Positions 1 through 12,050 of a DNA stretch of 64,000 nucleotides are shown in pieces. The notes beneath the pieces were generated by a model. It worked only from the letters and a program-made list of their open reading frames with translations, was not told the origin of the DNA and did no database searches. Source of the stretch: Laburnicola sp. R22_1 (lineage: Eukaryota; Ascomycota; Dothideomycetes; Pleosporales; Didymosphaeriaceae). Location: positions 186,001 through 250,000 of the forward strand of contig JACONQ010000013.1 in assembly GCA_014281115.1 (NCBI GenBank). The letters run 5' to 3'. The stretch's first letter is position 1. The number at the start of each line of letters is the position of its first letter. The position numbers and the translations under genes are program-made.

Positions 1-2657
1 TGATAGTTTTAGTAAGACAAGACATGAGGTTGTGGTAGCTGGCAATAAGGTATGCCATGGATGTTTGTGCGGTGCTGCCGAACCTCCATGGCCGTACCGT
101 ATACTCGTTTGGAGACGAGGAGCAGCACCGCATACCCCGATATTCCACCTCTTTTTTTAGTAAGAATGGCGCGAGGGGTGGTGTGAGGAGAACAAAATGT
201 GCCCAAGGTGGGGATTTTATAGATGGTGAGGCTGGCGGAGGGAGGTGGGGGAGGGGAGAGGATAGTGGGTGCAGGTGGTGGTGTCCATCTTTTGGGGGTG
301 GACGATGGGGGGAGTTGTGATGAGGGGAAGAGGTGGGTGTCGTGGCTGGGGTGGAGGGTGTAGATGCATGGGATATCGTCGCGCAAAAGTGCTCATGAAC
401 GCGTCCTTGCTGGTTTTCGATGTAATGGAGGAGGAGGAGGGACGGACTCTCCATAAAATCCAATCGTGTTGAATTTTAGAGAATCCTACAGCGCGGCAGA
501 CATGGCTTACCATGTGGCTATTTTTGGAGCCAAGAAGGCCAGATCAGATATGAGTTTTATACGTGTGCTGTTTTAGATGTTTAGGGGAGGGGGAGGGACG
601 GACTCTCCATGAAGTCCAATCGCGTCGAATTTTAGAGAACCCCGCAGCGCTGCAGACACGTTTAGGTGCTGGTGTTGTTTTTTGGGATCCAGCAGGCAGA
701 GCAGACATGTCTCTGTGTTGTGGATGTTTGGATACTGTGCTGCAGTTGTGAGTGTGTGAGAGGGGAAAGGTAAAGGGTGTAAATTGCCGAGATTTATACT
801 TGGATTTGGTCTGATCGGGGGTGCGGAGGAATCGCTGAAGGTGACGAAGTGCGCTGCGCACGTGGAGTATTGCGCAGGTATGTTATCTTTTGAGATGGGA
901 TGAAGAGATGGAATGTAGGATCCTATGGCCATAGGTATAGGATGCAACGTGTGCTGCCAAGGTAGATTCGATGGTGCGCATCATCACCTGCAGGTGTCAG
1001 TCACTGCTGAATTACAGAATGGGCCGTAGACTGATTTCCATGTGTACTTCGAACACAGCTCAGTGTTGATACATGAGGTTGATATGATATTGCAAGGACA
1101 CATATAAGCCTCGGGTGGCCTTTTTAATCCAGGCGCACTCTCTTGCTTGCCATGATGAAATTCTGGAACCATTTTGGTGGTCCCAGGCACGTCACCATGG
1201 GGCTTTTTCAGGCGTCTTTTAGTGGGCCTGCCGCCCTCAGTGAGTGCAGGTTTTGTGTACAATGACAGAAGCACCAGCGAGGATTTTATAGAGCGCCTGA
1301 AGAGTGGGTGCACGAGCAGTGGTGGATTTAGTCCTATTAGAATTGGAGCTAAGTATATGATGAAGATGATGAGCGGCATCATTGCTCAGCAGAGTGTGTT
1401 CTTCCCATGGAGGTTGCGATTTTCTTTTAGACTGCGCTTCTCTCAGTCTCCGACACAAGCATTTCCGTTCGGATTGGCAGTTGTTGTTTTTTTACCCCGA
1501 AATGGGGACTGAGCATACCGCAACTTGATCCTCAAAGGTTGAAATGTACCTAACTTGGGCACACAGGACCGTCCAGACATGCAATGCTGTGCAGATCATT
1601 TTAGACGCCCGGAAGGTGCAATTTATAGATGAATATGGACAACTAGAGAGTATGATCAAGTGATCTGTAGTCATCACCTGAGTATACATCTCTGCCTTAT
1701 CTATTTATGATAATGATGATCATCGATTAATGAGCGTAATGTCTCGCGATGAACCCTCGAATCCCTTTACCACATACGTTAATTCTCATTCCACTAGCTT
1801 CTTTTATATTTCGGACTGAACGCCTCCAGAACATGACGTCGATGCTCTAATATTTTGGTACGCCACCATAAGGGAGCATTATTGTTTTCATTCCGAAAGA
1901 GACACCATGAGTCCATTGCTTCCTGGATTTTAGTTGGTAACGCGCGATGGTGCAATGTGGGGAGCGGCGATTAGACGCAAGCTGGAGCTTTATATATGTG
2001 GTTGGAAGCATAGCTCGCGTTTGATCCCCGTACAATACATGAATGATGATTTTGACGGAGACAACGGGCATGTTCCACATATTCTTATCGCAGATATTAA
2101 ATTCCATGGGCTATCAAGTATGGACCGAAAGAACTTCGATGAACGAATGGCGAGGCTCCTTCCTCTGTGCCATGTTAGTGCCTAGCACGATGTTTTAATT
2201 GCTAGTTTAACCCGCGAACGTGTTAAATGTCTTGCATGGATGCTAAAGTCTAACTGAAGGTTTATCGTCATGACGTGGTGTGAATATCCTATCCTATCTG
2301 CACACGAAATGATGTTCTGATTGTCAAGTAAACTTTATAGATTAAAAACGGAACTCGGAGTTGATAGTGTCTTCACAATCCATGCTGCATGATGTTACAG
2401 TGGAGCGTAACATACCCACTAATTATCTATGTCATTTTGGTTGATGCCGAGCATATCTATCGCAACTTTACCAACAGGCCGCGTCAGTCACGCAGCCATA
2501 AAGTACCCAATGAACACCTACATATAGGTCTTCTCGCATCTTCCTAAATATGTTCCTTGTTCATGGTGCGGAAAGAGGAATCTTAGCCTGTGCTTTAGAT
2601 GCCAAAACAAGTACTTAATTCTGGGTCATGCGCCACGTGGCGATGCAACAGCCTCTA
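1..2657. other. Gene-poor flank, no convincing gene
   Basis: Moderate-GC DNA in which the open frames are short, overlap on both strands and show no recognisable domain, signal peptide or intron structure. It contains one imperfect direct repeat of about 65 bp (around 445-515 and 592-658, both reading gacggactctccat near the start). It may contain parts of a gene continuing beyond the window, but nothing supports a call. Confidence 0.5.
445..658 (+). repeat. Imperfect direct repeat, two copies of about 65 bp
   Basis: The segments near 445-515 and 592-658 share gacggactctccat, then tccaatcg and gaattttagagaa followed by cagcgc. They are about 85% alike by eye and separated by roughly 80 bp. 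No target duplication or coding frame links them. Confidence 0.6.
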
Positions 2658-4782
2658 CCCTGTCTCGGCAGTCAATGCGCACCGTCACTCAATGCGCAAC
2701 CCCAACGTAATCGCTCAGCCAGCAATATGAGGCTATAGAGCTCTACACAAAAGCTTTTATCGCGAGATTTTCTAGAGTTGGCTTCTCATAGAGCTATAGA
2801 TGATTGCTAGCTAGTCAGATTATAGATATCTGCTTGGTGTTCTGATTATACGGCCACAGCGCGATGATGGCGTTGATGGCGCAGATGCCGCCGCATCAAC
2901 GCGTACAGGTGCTGGCGTAGATTTCTTCCTCTTTATAACTGTATGAGTAGCTTTTAAAGCTTTCTGACTTCCCTTTTTGGCAATTTTGAGACGTTTTTGA
3001 AGTTGTTGTTGAGTCTTGCGAGCCTGTTGACGGAGGCGTCGCTCAGCAGCTTGATCAGCTTTCTCCTTGGCGCGCGCATCTCTGGCTGCTGCCCGCTCAA
3101 CGCGCTTCTCCTGCTGTAAACGAGCTTTAAGCTGTTTATTAGCTATATGGATCTCTTGCTGCTGAGCTTTTTGGAGTTGTAACTGTTGTTTTTTAGCCTC
3201 CTGCTGGCTGAGCGAGTTACGCGCCCTCTGTACGCGGGCAGGTGACCAGAAAACTGCTCCTCCATGCCACTCCTTAGGTTGCTCTAAGGGCAGAGTCTTG
3301 CCTTTTGTTTGACGCCGTTTCTGGTTTGCAAGAGCTTCTCGGAGACCCTTATTTTTATGCTCTAGGAGCTGCTTTTGTACAGAGATTGAGTGTATCGTCT
3401 GGCTCAGCTTACGCGACTCCTCAGTTGCGATATCCTTCACAGTGGAGCGTAACAGTCGCTCTATTTTACGCCAATCTGACGCGCTAAGTACTGAGGTAGA
3501 GCTCACTAGTGATTCTGGCTCTGGCAGAGTCTCTTTGTTAAACCTTTTAAGGATAGGCGTTAGATCTGGCGGCGAGATACCTGTACACTCAAAAGCTTTA
3601 GTAATCAACTGCGGCGTAACTGACGTCGTCCAGGCCTTCCAGAATAGCGTAAAGAAGTCTCTTTTGGCGATTGTTGACAGTCCTTGGCTCCTATACAGGT
3701 ATCCGGAGAGCTCGTTAGAGTAGGCAGCTGAGAGAGACTTAAATACGCAGATGTTAAGAGGCTGCAGCGTATGAGTCGCATGAGGGGGAAATATCGCAAG
3801 GAGGATCTTATTCTGATCGCAGTAGTTGATAAAATCCATAGTAACGTGAGATCCATGCCCATTAAGGACTAGGAGTCGCCACTGCCGTCAAGCCTTCTCC
3901 TTTGTACAGCGATCAAACACCTGTTTAAGCCATTAAAGCCCTATCTCATTGTTTAACCATCCAGAGGTTGATGAGGTGATAAAGACTCTGTGAGAATTGA
4001 CGTTGATTTCTTCAACCCAGCTTAATTGTAGAGTCGCGGCGTCAGATCGATAGATTAGCGCTAGATCAACAGTAGATCCGTCAGCGCATATACATGCGAT
4101 AAGCGAGATTCACTTACGGCTGCCGTCCTATATAGATTGCCTTACTTGGCGACTCTCATATAGAGGCCTATCGAAGATCCTTTTGAGCGGCCAGTGATAC
4201 TAAGGAGGAAGCCTTTCTCGTCCATATTGTACGTATGCTGAGGCTCTACACTATACTCTGTAATTTTCTTGTGTAGAAGCTTAAAGTAGAGCCTGTATTT
4301 TGCCTCTGAATCAGTCTTGTGGCGATTGCTGTCAAGCCTAGTTGTCTATTGTGAGATCAAGGAGTCGGGGTTGCGCCTAACAAAGCGATCAACCCAGGAC
4401 ATGCTGACGTCTCTTTTTGCCATGTAGGAAGCAAAATTTTGTATTATCTGCCGTGTAGGAGGAAGGCCACGCTCAGTAAGGTAGGTGATATATTGTAGAA
4501 GCCCCTTTTCTTGTTGTGGATGGAGTAGACGACGTGTACCATCAGTGATAGTACGCGCCTGCGTGACACGTTGGTGCCTGCGCGTCAACGTAGAGCGTAC
4601 AACACCAAATTCTTTGGCGATTTTATTGTATGATAAAAATTCTCCTGGTTCTTGCGCTTCGATTGCTGCTATCGCGGCGTTAATTGGGTCCATATTGGTG
4701 GAGTTGGGGCGCGTCAAAGTTGGGGCGCGTCATGTTGGGGTTGCGCATTGAGTGACGGTGCGCATTGACTGCCGAGACAGGG
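2658..4782 (-). mobile_element. Fot1/pogo-type DNA transposon, degenerate
   Basis: The element is bounded by 49-bp perfect TIRs (2658-2706 and 4734-4782, outer end ccctgtctcggcagtcaatg) and flanked by a TA duplication (2656-2657 and 4783-4784). That is the Tc1/mariner superfamily target preference. Its length of 2,125 bp is normal for fungal Fot1/pogo elements. The transposase inside runs on the minus strand and is broken by stops, so this copy is dead but could still be mobilised in trans because both TIRs are intact. It resembles the element at 38619-46787 in architecture, but the TIR sequences differ, so these are two related families. Confidence 0.93.
2820..4693 (-). pseudogene. Fot1/pogo transposase, broken
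   Basis: The N-terminal part (ATG at 4693, open to 4346) begins MDPINAAIAAIEAQ. It reads as a psq-type helix-turn-helix followed by a CENP-B/Tc5-like DNA-binding segment containing GLPPTRQIIQNFAS. The middle (about 4345-3840) carries NMDEKGF, the usual first catalytic Asp region, but also in-frame stops. The C-terminal part (3839-2820) has IFPPHATHTLQPLN, typical of the DDE_1 endonuclease family, then a coiled, Gln/Arg/Lys-rich tail. The second catalytic Asp region reads LNGHGSH instead of the usual LDGHGSH, so a catalytic residue is lost. Stops are mostly former Gln or Trp codons. The assignment is secure; activity of this copy is excluded by the stops and the missing Asp. Confidence 0.9.
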
Positions 4783-5288
4783 TAGCGCTGTCGTGACCAC
4801 CTTAGTGGCGAGGTGCCGAGATCAGCGTCGTACAAGGGTACCTTGATTTTTGGAGCACATGCGGGGTATGAGCAACTCAAGAATTCATTCAAACTTGTTT
4901 CTTTCGAAGTGCATACCTTCGTATGCTGGGAAGCGAAATATGCCTGCTAGCTAGGTAGATATGTAGGTTTATCTCCTGCTCGATAATGGAGAATCACACT
5001 CCGCACAGGTTTCTTATGTAGTACTTAAGATAAACACTGCATATATATGGAGACGTATTGCCTGCTGTAACTAGTCATGATGTCAGCTTGAACTTCTTGG
5101 AACAGGCATGGACGTAGTAAAATGCATCGCAATGTCATTTATGGAAGGTCGACCGACTTCAGCAAAAACAACAAAGAGCGCTGACATCAAGGATATCGTA
5201 AATTCTGAACCATTTCAGTAACTGCAAAAAGCAACCCATAAGGTAGGAACTACCGTGACGAAGTTTGTTCATTGCATTTGCCTTCCTT
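4783..5288. other. Intergenic, nothing recognised
   Basis: About 500 bp between the transposon and the 3' end of the GH76 gene. No coding frame with family resemblance. It should hold the 3' UTR and polyadenylation region of the GH76 gene, but no clear signal can be pointed out. Confidence 0.5.
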
Positions 5289-6657
5289 TCATGCCACCGC
5301 CGCAACCAGACAGTCCATTGCCGAACTTTGCGTCGACGCATTTGCAGGCGTAACCCAGGGCCCTGTCCATCTGACCGACGACTCGTTCCTCTCGTTCCTG
5401 TCATTCTCCCAGATGCTCTTCGCGTTCTGCTTGAAAAAAGACCTATACTCATCTTTTGGACTAGCCTTGTGCAAAATGAGCAAGTTCCTGACAAAGATTC
5501 CCTTGAACTGCGAGCCATCTGCGCCGCAATCTGGCTCACATGGATCCGTCAAGATGCCGCCTGGAGCAAGTGTTGCGATAGCCGCGCCAGCGATCCTGTG
5601 TGCGGTATCAATGTATGAAGAATCTCCAGTGGCTTTGCTGAACTCAACCAGGCCGCCAAGGACAACGCCTTGATTGTAAGACCAGACGGTTCCTCCGTTG
5701 TTCTGGCAAGTCTGTTGGTCGAGGCCGTCATTGATTGTGAAGCTGTCTGTGATCATGCCCGTGCCTTTGAACCAAGCCCACTGCTGACTCGCGATAGACA
5801 AATAAGATTGTCTGCCGTCCGGTGTGGTTGCGCGATTGGCAAGCGAGGCTGCGGTGCTGAAGAAGAGCTCATTGGCGATTGCGTTCACGTAGGTATTCTG
5901 CTTGTCCCACCAGATGCCGCCGACTCCTCCACTGTTGCTGCTGCAATTTACCTTGCCGAACACTGAATGCATGTCTTTGAATATGATCTCCGCTTGATGG
6001 AGGTATCGGTCCTCTTTGGTAAGGTCATATGCGGCAATCCAACCTAGAGCCCACCATCCTTCGTCACTGCAGCATCGTAAGTAATACAACCTTCGCTGAC
6101 TTCCAAGACTCACTCATAGTAGCTACAAGATTGTTAGCAATAGTTTTTAATACAAACTTTTGCGACTTACTCATTTAAGAAGTTTTTGCAGGTGTGTGGT
6201 TCGGGGTTGCCAAATTGCTGGATGTACGACTGAGGAAGATACGGCCACTGGTCTGTGTAGTACGTTTCCATGAGAGATGGATCGTCTCCCGCTACTGCCA
6301 TCTTTTTCATAGCTGCGTTGTATAGAGGCGCATTCGTATAAGTCTCAGAGATCACGCCAGTGATTGTTTGCTTCATACTGCCGTCTACGGCTGCCAGTCC
6401 GATGAGTACGGTGAGGCCTATAAAGAGTAAGCCCTTGGGTTAATGCAGTCAAGAGAACTCAACGACTAACAATTCGCACTATTCCACCATCCAGTGCTTG
6501 GTATCCAAATGCCAATGGACGAGTTATACCACTGCTGCAGGGCATCGTAGGCAGCCCGGACATCAGCTTTCGAGACATCTCGCGCAATAACGGCGCCGTT
6601 TGATGGACTGAAAAGCCCTGCTAGGAGCGTGGTCTTAAGTAACGTCTTCGAAAGCAT
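5289..6657 (-). CDS. Secreted GH76 alpha-1,6-mannanase, four exons
   Basis: Predicted endo-alpha-1,6-mannanase-type glycoside hydrolase (GH76, DCW1/DFG5 relatives), acting on cell-wall mannan. Reading the minus strand, the exons are 6657-6471, 6417-6171, 6122-6114 and 6066-5289. The introns begin GTTAGT, GTAAGT and GTGAGT and end TAG, TAG and CAG. The spliced product is 406 residues, a normal length. It starts MLSKTLLKTTLLAGLF (signal peptide). Family landmarks are WNSANC near residue 60, NDYYDDEGWWALGW around 144-157 (the Asp pair is the known catalytic dyad of GH76), GGIWWD, and the terminal ATQSSAMD. The first catalytic Asp codon is split across the junction of the 9-nt exon 3 and exon 4. 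There is no obvious C-terminal GPI signal, so a soluble secreted enzyme is more likely than a DFG5-like anchored protein. The gene looks intact and has no RIP-like stops although it lies between a transposon and an AT-rich block. Confidence 0.92.
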
Positions 6658-7879
6658 CTTGTGGGAGGAAAAAGCCAGAGATTGAATATCGTCCGCATAA
6701 AACCGGTAATCTGGCAGAACTATATAGTAAGATGGCGGGGAGCCGTAGTGGCGACGAGTGACGCTGCCTGGCGAGCCAGTTGACACGTCACATGTACTTA
6801 CAGCATGTGAGTATAGAGTGGTTACTGACATGTGCACGGGTATGGTGCACCCAACTAATATCATATAACTTATCACATAACTAATAACTAAGCGTTGTGT
6901 ACGCTTACTATAGCCAGCTAACATCCCTCTCAGTAAGAATAGCCAAAAGAAAACGAATAAAAAAATATAGTAAGATGAGTATTCCAAAATGCATTCCCAA
7001 ATGACGTCGCTCGTTTGAGGAACGTAAGCCTTGAGAAATCACGTCCGAACACATGGCCGTGTAAGCTGCGCTGTAACGATGGATATCTCTTGGCGGATGA
7101 TCATTCGAGGAAGGTCCTCCGGAATTGGCAGGGTATTTGAAAGACATCCAACTCCTCAAGGTGTCGTGGGCCCTCACAAATCGATACCAGGACGTGCAAA
7201 GGCTTCCGAATGTCGTGTTAGGTGCCAACTTCGGGCTCCGATGTATCAACCCAATCAACTTCATCTACGCGCCACTATATCGAATACCTCAAAAAGGCGA
7301 GTGTCCGTAGCCATGTAGAGGATCGGTTTCTTTTTCGTATTCCCCCTATGCCCCACTATTCCCGGAGGGTGTAAGGATGCAGTGAGAGGGCATGAGGCCA
7401 AAGAGATGCGTGTGACCTGAATAAGCGATTTGCACTAAGATCTAAGACTTGGTTTAGGTTACTGGTTTTTACCAAGACAGGCAAATCAGCTTTTAAGCTT
7501 AAGTGAATAGTACAAGGATTGTAGCAAGGTACGTGCAAGGGTGGAATTCTTACTGTGGAAGGCCTATCCGATTGTACCCTTCTAGTGGATCAGAAAAGTG
7601 CGCGCGTGTGCAACATCTCACTGATCATACGATCACTTATATTTACGCGATAGAGAAGCTGTCGTATAGGAGGTAAAAGCTTCTGCGATGATATTTTGCG
7701 AACCTAAGCCTCTTCCCGCCCAAACCACCTACTCGCTTCTGCTTCTCCTCTTGCTCGTCTGCCAGGTAAGAAAATGGAAGTTCTTATGGTTCCCGGAATG
7801 CTGTTCTTTCCTCGTCTTAACCAGGTTCGCCCCGTGCGAACCTTGTGACTCGGCTCCAAGGAAGTACCTTTCATCGGAA
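6658..7879. other. Intergenic, upstream of GH76
   Basis: Frames here are short and lack domains. One minus-strand frame (6908-7264) starts MKLIGLIHRSPKLAP and has no recognisable family. The first few hundred bases next to 6657 should hold the GH76 promoter, and the end near 7880 the 3' region of the MYND gene. Confidence 0.5.
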
Positions 7880-8488
7880 TTATGATAACCTTCCATAAAA
7901 GAGAAAATAGTCGACCGCAACTCGAAGGTCACCAGGCCTTATATCCTCGTAGACCAAAGGGTCAATAGCCGTACCCGGTTGACGCATGGCTACTATTGGT
8001 CCCTTCCAATCGTGTGTCATTCGCCCTTTCGTAGTATGTCGAACACAAGCATTGGACGTGGAGCCATCAATTTGGAAAGTTTCCCGGTTAATAATCTGGA
8101 CCGTATGGCTGAGGTCGAATTTGCGAAGCGCGTTCCGCTTTATACTCTTGAACTCTCTGGCATGTTGGTATTGGGGGGCAAGGTTCTCGATTTCTAGCAG
8201 GTGTTGAGTATCTGGTAGCTCCCAAGCAGTTCCGTCTTCCTCATTGACACGTCGTTCGCAGTTGACCCAGGTGAGTTGGGGGACCTTCGAATCGATTGGA
8301 AAGAGGATTGCGAGTTTGTGCGAAGGTGATGGTCGTGATGGCAAGGTTGTGAAAGATTTGCAGACCGTCTTGTGGAGGGGCCAGTCGAGTTTCTGACATT
8401 CTGGGGAGCAGTATGAAATCGAATGGCATGAGGAGCAATTTTTGGCGTTAGAGCCATTGCAGATGATGCATTTTGGAGGAGTTGCCAT
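7880..8488 (-). CDS. MYND zinc-finger protein
   Basis: A 202-residue single-exon frame. Residues 7-43 give the complete MYND zinc-binding pattern: Cys7, Cys10, Cys18, Cys21, Cys27, Cys31, His39 and Cys43, with the typical YCSPECQKLDW core. MYND fingers usually mediate protein-protein contacts. The remaining 150 residues (including FPIDSKVPQLTWVNC and a C-terminal DIRPGDLRVAVDYFLFYG) resemble the poorly characterised MYND proteins common in filamentous fungi; no enzymatic domain such as SET is visible. The start ATG directly precedes the finger. The gene is intact and lies only about 110 bp from the sharp edge of the 22-kb AT-rich block, so its promoter may lie partly in degraded transposon DNA. 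Confidence 0.85.
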   Translation of the reverse strand: MATPPKCIICNGSNAKNCSSCHSISYCSPECQKLDWPLHKTVCKSFTTLPSRPSPSHKLAILFPIDSKVPQLTWVNCERRVNEEDGTAWELPDTQHLLEIENLAPQYQHAREFKSIKRNALRKFDLSHTVQIINRETFQIDGSTSNACVRHTTKGRMTHDWKGPIVAMRQPGTAIDPLVYEDIRPGDLRVAVDYFLFYGRLS

Positions 8489-8699
8489 CTGATCGCAGAG
8501 CGTTGATGCTAACGTGTCAAGAGAGAGAAGATCTGCTATGTTCGAAAATCGGGGGATTTCTTGGCACCGCCATCTTGGGATTTTCTCCCCCCACTAAAAT
8601 TGTACTAAACGCGTAAATTTAATTATAATACATTTTTAACTCTATATTAATAGCTAGTATTTTTATATAAGTTAAGGCTATAAAGATAGCCTATAGAGT

Positions 8700-9900
8700 A
8701 TATACTAACGCGTTGTTTAGTATTATAGTTATTAAAGGGAACCTAATAAAGGCTATATACGCTGCGTATACTACTAATAGTATTTTAGTCTACTATTTAT
8801 AAGCTTTTACACCTACTTTAAGTGCCTATTTTATTAACTATAGTCTTTCTATATATACTTATTATAATATATAGAGGTTTACTAAATTAGGCTAGTATTT
8901 ACGCGCTATTACTATCTATAAGACTTATTTATATTATACTATTAATAATATCTAAAGCAACCTAAGGCTTTATAATAATATTTATTAGCTTGCTAAAAGA
9001 CTAGAAAGATTGCCTAAGATACTAGAAAAGAATAGTAAGGCTTTATTTAACTAGCTTATTTATTTTAGATAGATATACTAGAATAAGATTATATACTAGT
9101 TAGTACGAGAGCATAGTCTAGTTATTTTTATATATTAGTATAGTAGTACTTAAAGGCTAATAAATAGTTAGAGTAAACGCTAAAGCCCTTTTCTATTAAT
9201 TATAATAAGGACTTAAGGTAAAGTTACTATATCTAGATAAGTTGCTATATTTAAAAGTAACTTTACTTTATTAATAAGGCAATCTTTAATAAAAAGTTAG
9301 GCTAGTAATATAAGGCGTATATATAAATTAGGAAGAAGAGTTATTATATCTAGAATATATATTATAAAAATATATAGGCAATTCTACTAGTTTATACTAT
9401 TAAGTATAGCTACTTATCCTACTATAGAATTAAAAAGGGCTACTATAATTATAAGCTATTTATTAAGTAGATTAAGACATAATTAATTCTAACTTTACAC
9501 ACCTTTTATAGTAATAGGCTAATAGTAATTATCTTTAATAATATATCTATCTATACTAATAATAATATTTACGCTATTATTAAGCGCACTAGCTATATTC
9601 TTTAGTACTTACTACTATACTTACCTAATTATAATCCTATTAAGCTTACCTTCTTAGTATTAAAGGTATAGATCTGCCGCAACTACTACTTTATATAGTA
9701 TTATTTTAGGCGCTTAAACTTTAGAGACTTTCTATAGGCAGCTATTATAAAGAGTAAGTATAATAGGTTTATAAGAAAGCACTTTAAGTACACAGTAAGT
9801 GGCCTATATATTAATAAGAATATATTACTAAAGGTAAGGCGTTAGTTATAGTAGAAGTTTAATTTTAACTTTGTAGATAATAATAAGTAACTTATTAATA
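8700..9900 (+). pseudogene. Tc1/mariner-type (DDE_3) transposase relic
   Basis: When stops are read through as former Gln or Trp codons, one plus-strand frame shows the end of a DDE_3 superfamily transposase. Visible pieces include IKKGYYNYKLFIK, then VIFNNISIYTNNN (normally a DNAS-H type second catalytic motif, here with Asn for Asp), then YLPNYNPIKLTF, the degraded form of the YSPDLNPIE motif carrying the third catalytic residue. Upstream frame fragments (LAKRLERLPKILEKNSKALF) fit the helix-turn-helix and linker part only loosely. TIRs were not found. The superfamily call rests on the spacing and shape of the second and third motifs. Confidence 0.7.
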
Positions 9901-10469
9901 ATTATATAGTATAATATATAGCTATGATACTACTTAAACTTATAACTTCTCTATTACCTTATACTACCTATTCTTTTTATGCTTATTAACCTTGCGCTTG
10001 CGCCCCTGCTTCCTTTTCTAATTATTTTAATAGGGTTTTTTAGAGAGACCCCTAGTTTCTATACTTTTTGCCTTACGTGTATGTTTAGGAAGGCTATAGG
10101 TAGAGCTACTTATCTAATATTTTAAGCACTAGCTTCTAATATTCTTAAATAGCTAAAGATACTCCCTATATTAATAGTATATCTATTAGTAGTAATAAAT
10201 AGGCGCACTAGGTATAAAGTAGTAACTTTTATAACACTTGTTATATGCCTCTTAATACTTTTTTTTAAATTTATTATCTTATACAGTATAAGGCGCGTAT
10301 AGGCTAGATACTACCTTTACTTCTTCTTAAGTATATACTAGTTTTAACTTAAAAGGTAGCTAGATTTACTAGGGGTAAATAAAGGATTAAGGGCTTATAT
10401 AAATATAAGCTCCTAAAGAGTACTAGCGCATAGTAGTAGAATGCGGTAAAAGTAGAAAAAGTTAAAAGA

Positions 10470-10500
<31 letters not shown>

Positions 10501-10826
10501 AAGAGGCTTTTAAGTATAGTAATCTTTTATTAAAGTAGAAGGGCCTTATAGGAAGAACTTAAAAAGTATAAGAGTGCTTTTTAGTGTTAGATTTTATATA
10601 TATAGCTTTATAAAACTTATAATTTAAAGGTAATAATAGAATAATAGACAGTGGAGTAATAAAAAAACTAATATTTTTTTAACTCTTTTTAAAGCTTATA
10701 AGTTTTTATATAACTAATTATTAAAATTGTAATTTTTATATATTATAGAGAAGATATGGTAGTCTTAGGTAATCTATTAAAATTTTGCTTAGTAATCATA
10801 AACTAGGTATATAGAGGAACCTAAAC

Positions 10827-10905
10827 ATAGAGGTTTTAAAACCTCTATTTTAAAACCTCTATTTTAAAACCTCTATTTTAAAACCTCTATTTTAAAACCC
10901 CTATA
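10827..10905 (+). repeat. 14-bp tandem repeat, about 5 copies
   Basis: The unit is aacctctattttaa. The left end (tagaggttttaaaacctcta) is also a perfect palindrome, so the array can fold into a hairpin. Confidence 0.85.
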
Positions 10906-11834
10906 ACTTTTTTAGACGTATAAAAAAGGTAATTTTTATATATATAAATACTATAGTTTAGCATAGTATTATTTTAAATTTTAGTATAGGTTATCTTTCT
11001 AAATATTTTTTTATCTAAGGTTTTTATTTTTCCTACCAAAAGTATACTTAAAAAACTAAAGAAATACTATTTTTTATAACTATAGCTATTAAGCTATAAA
11101 TTTTTATATACTTAGGTTACCTAGTAAATAACCTTATATAAAAATTATAGACCATAGGATTACGTAATAGAAAAGTTATAGGGTCTTAAACTAACTTAAA
11201 AATTAAAAATTAAAAATATATTAAAAATACATGTAATATTGTACTTTTTTAACCTTAAAATTAAGATTCCGCTTCTAACTATAAGATAATACTGTCTAGA
11301 ATTAATTAGATTGTTATATTATAATAATATAGCTAAAAATAAAAAAGTAAATAATCTAAAATAAAAAATAGTTTTAGGAAATAACCTATACTTAAAATTT
11401 GTATATATATAGGTTTTTATACATCTAAACAACAATATAATATAAAAAAATTTCATATCGTAATAAAAAAGTTATTTACATTTCTAAAGAGATCTGAAAA
11501 ATTCCCTATGTTTAAGGCTAAGAAACCTTTTAACGCTAATTAGTTAGCATTACGTAAGTATACTTTCTTAAAGTTACTAATCTTCTCTATTATATATAAA
11601 AATCCTATAATTTCTTTATTACTAAATAGGTAAGTTATTACATTTAAAAAAGGTATAAAAATATTCTTTTTTATTGTCACCCTACTAGATAATATAGTAA
11701 TAGTAGTAAGAGTAGTAAGGTATTTATTATAAAGAGCGTAAAACTTATTTATAGATATATACTATTGCTATAGTAACTACTACTACTTTATTTATATTTT
11801 AAATAAGAAAGTTATAATTTTTACTCTATATAGT

Positions 11835-12050
11835 AACTCTAGAAACCCTAGTCTAAATCTAAGTATATAAAAACTAACCCTAGAAACCCTAGTCTAAATT
11901 TAAGCAAATAAAAACTAACTCCTTAAACCCCTACTTATATCTACATATATAATATATATATATAGCTAGTAAAGGGATTTTAGGAGTTACTTTTTATATG
12001 CGTAAATTTAAACTAGGGTTTCTAGGAATTACTATAATTCTTAATTTTTT
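11835..12050. repeat. Fold-back inverted repeat with AT core
   Basis: The left arm (about 11840-11930) contains ctagaaaccctagtctaaat twice. The right arm (about 11965-12040) contains the reverse complement, aaatttaaactagggtttct. Arms are about 80% complementary over about 75 bp and surround an AT-rich core. This fits a MITE or fold-back element, but no clear TSD was seen. Confidence 0.6.

Noticed and set aside
9..1512. Several 60-130-codon frames on both strands
   Set aside because: No recognisable domains, overlapping one another, low-complexity composition.
6908..7264. Possible heterokaryon-incompatibility-type fragment on the minus strand
   Set aside because: The resemblance is only to general composition; no HET motif is present.
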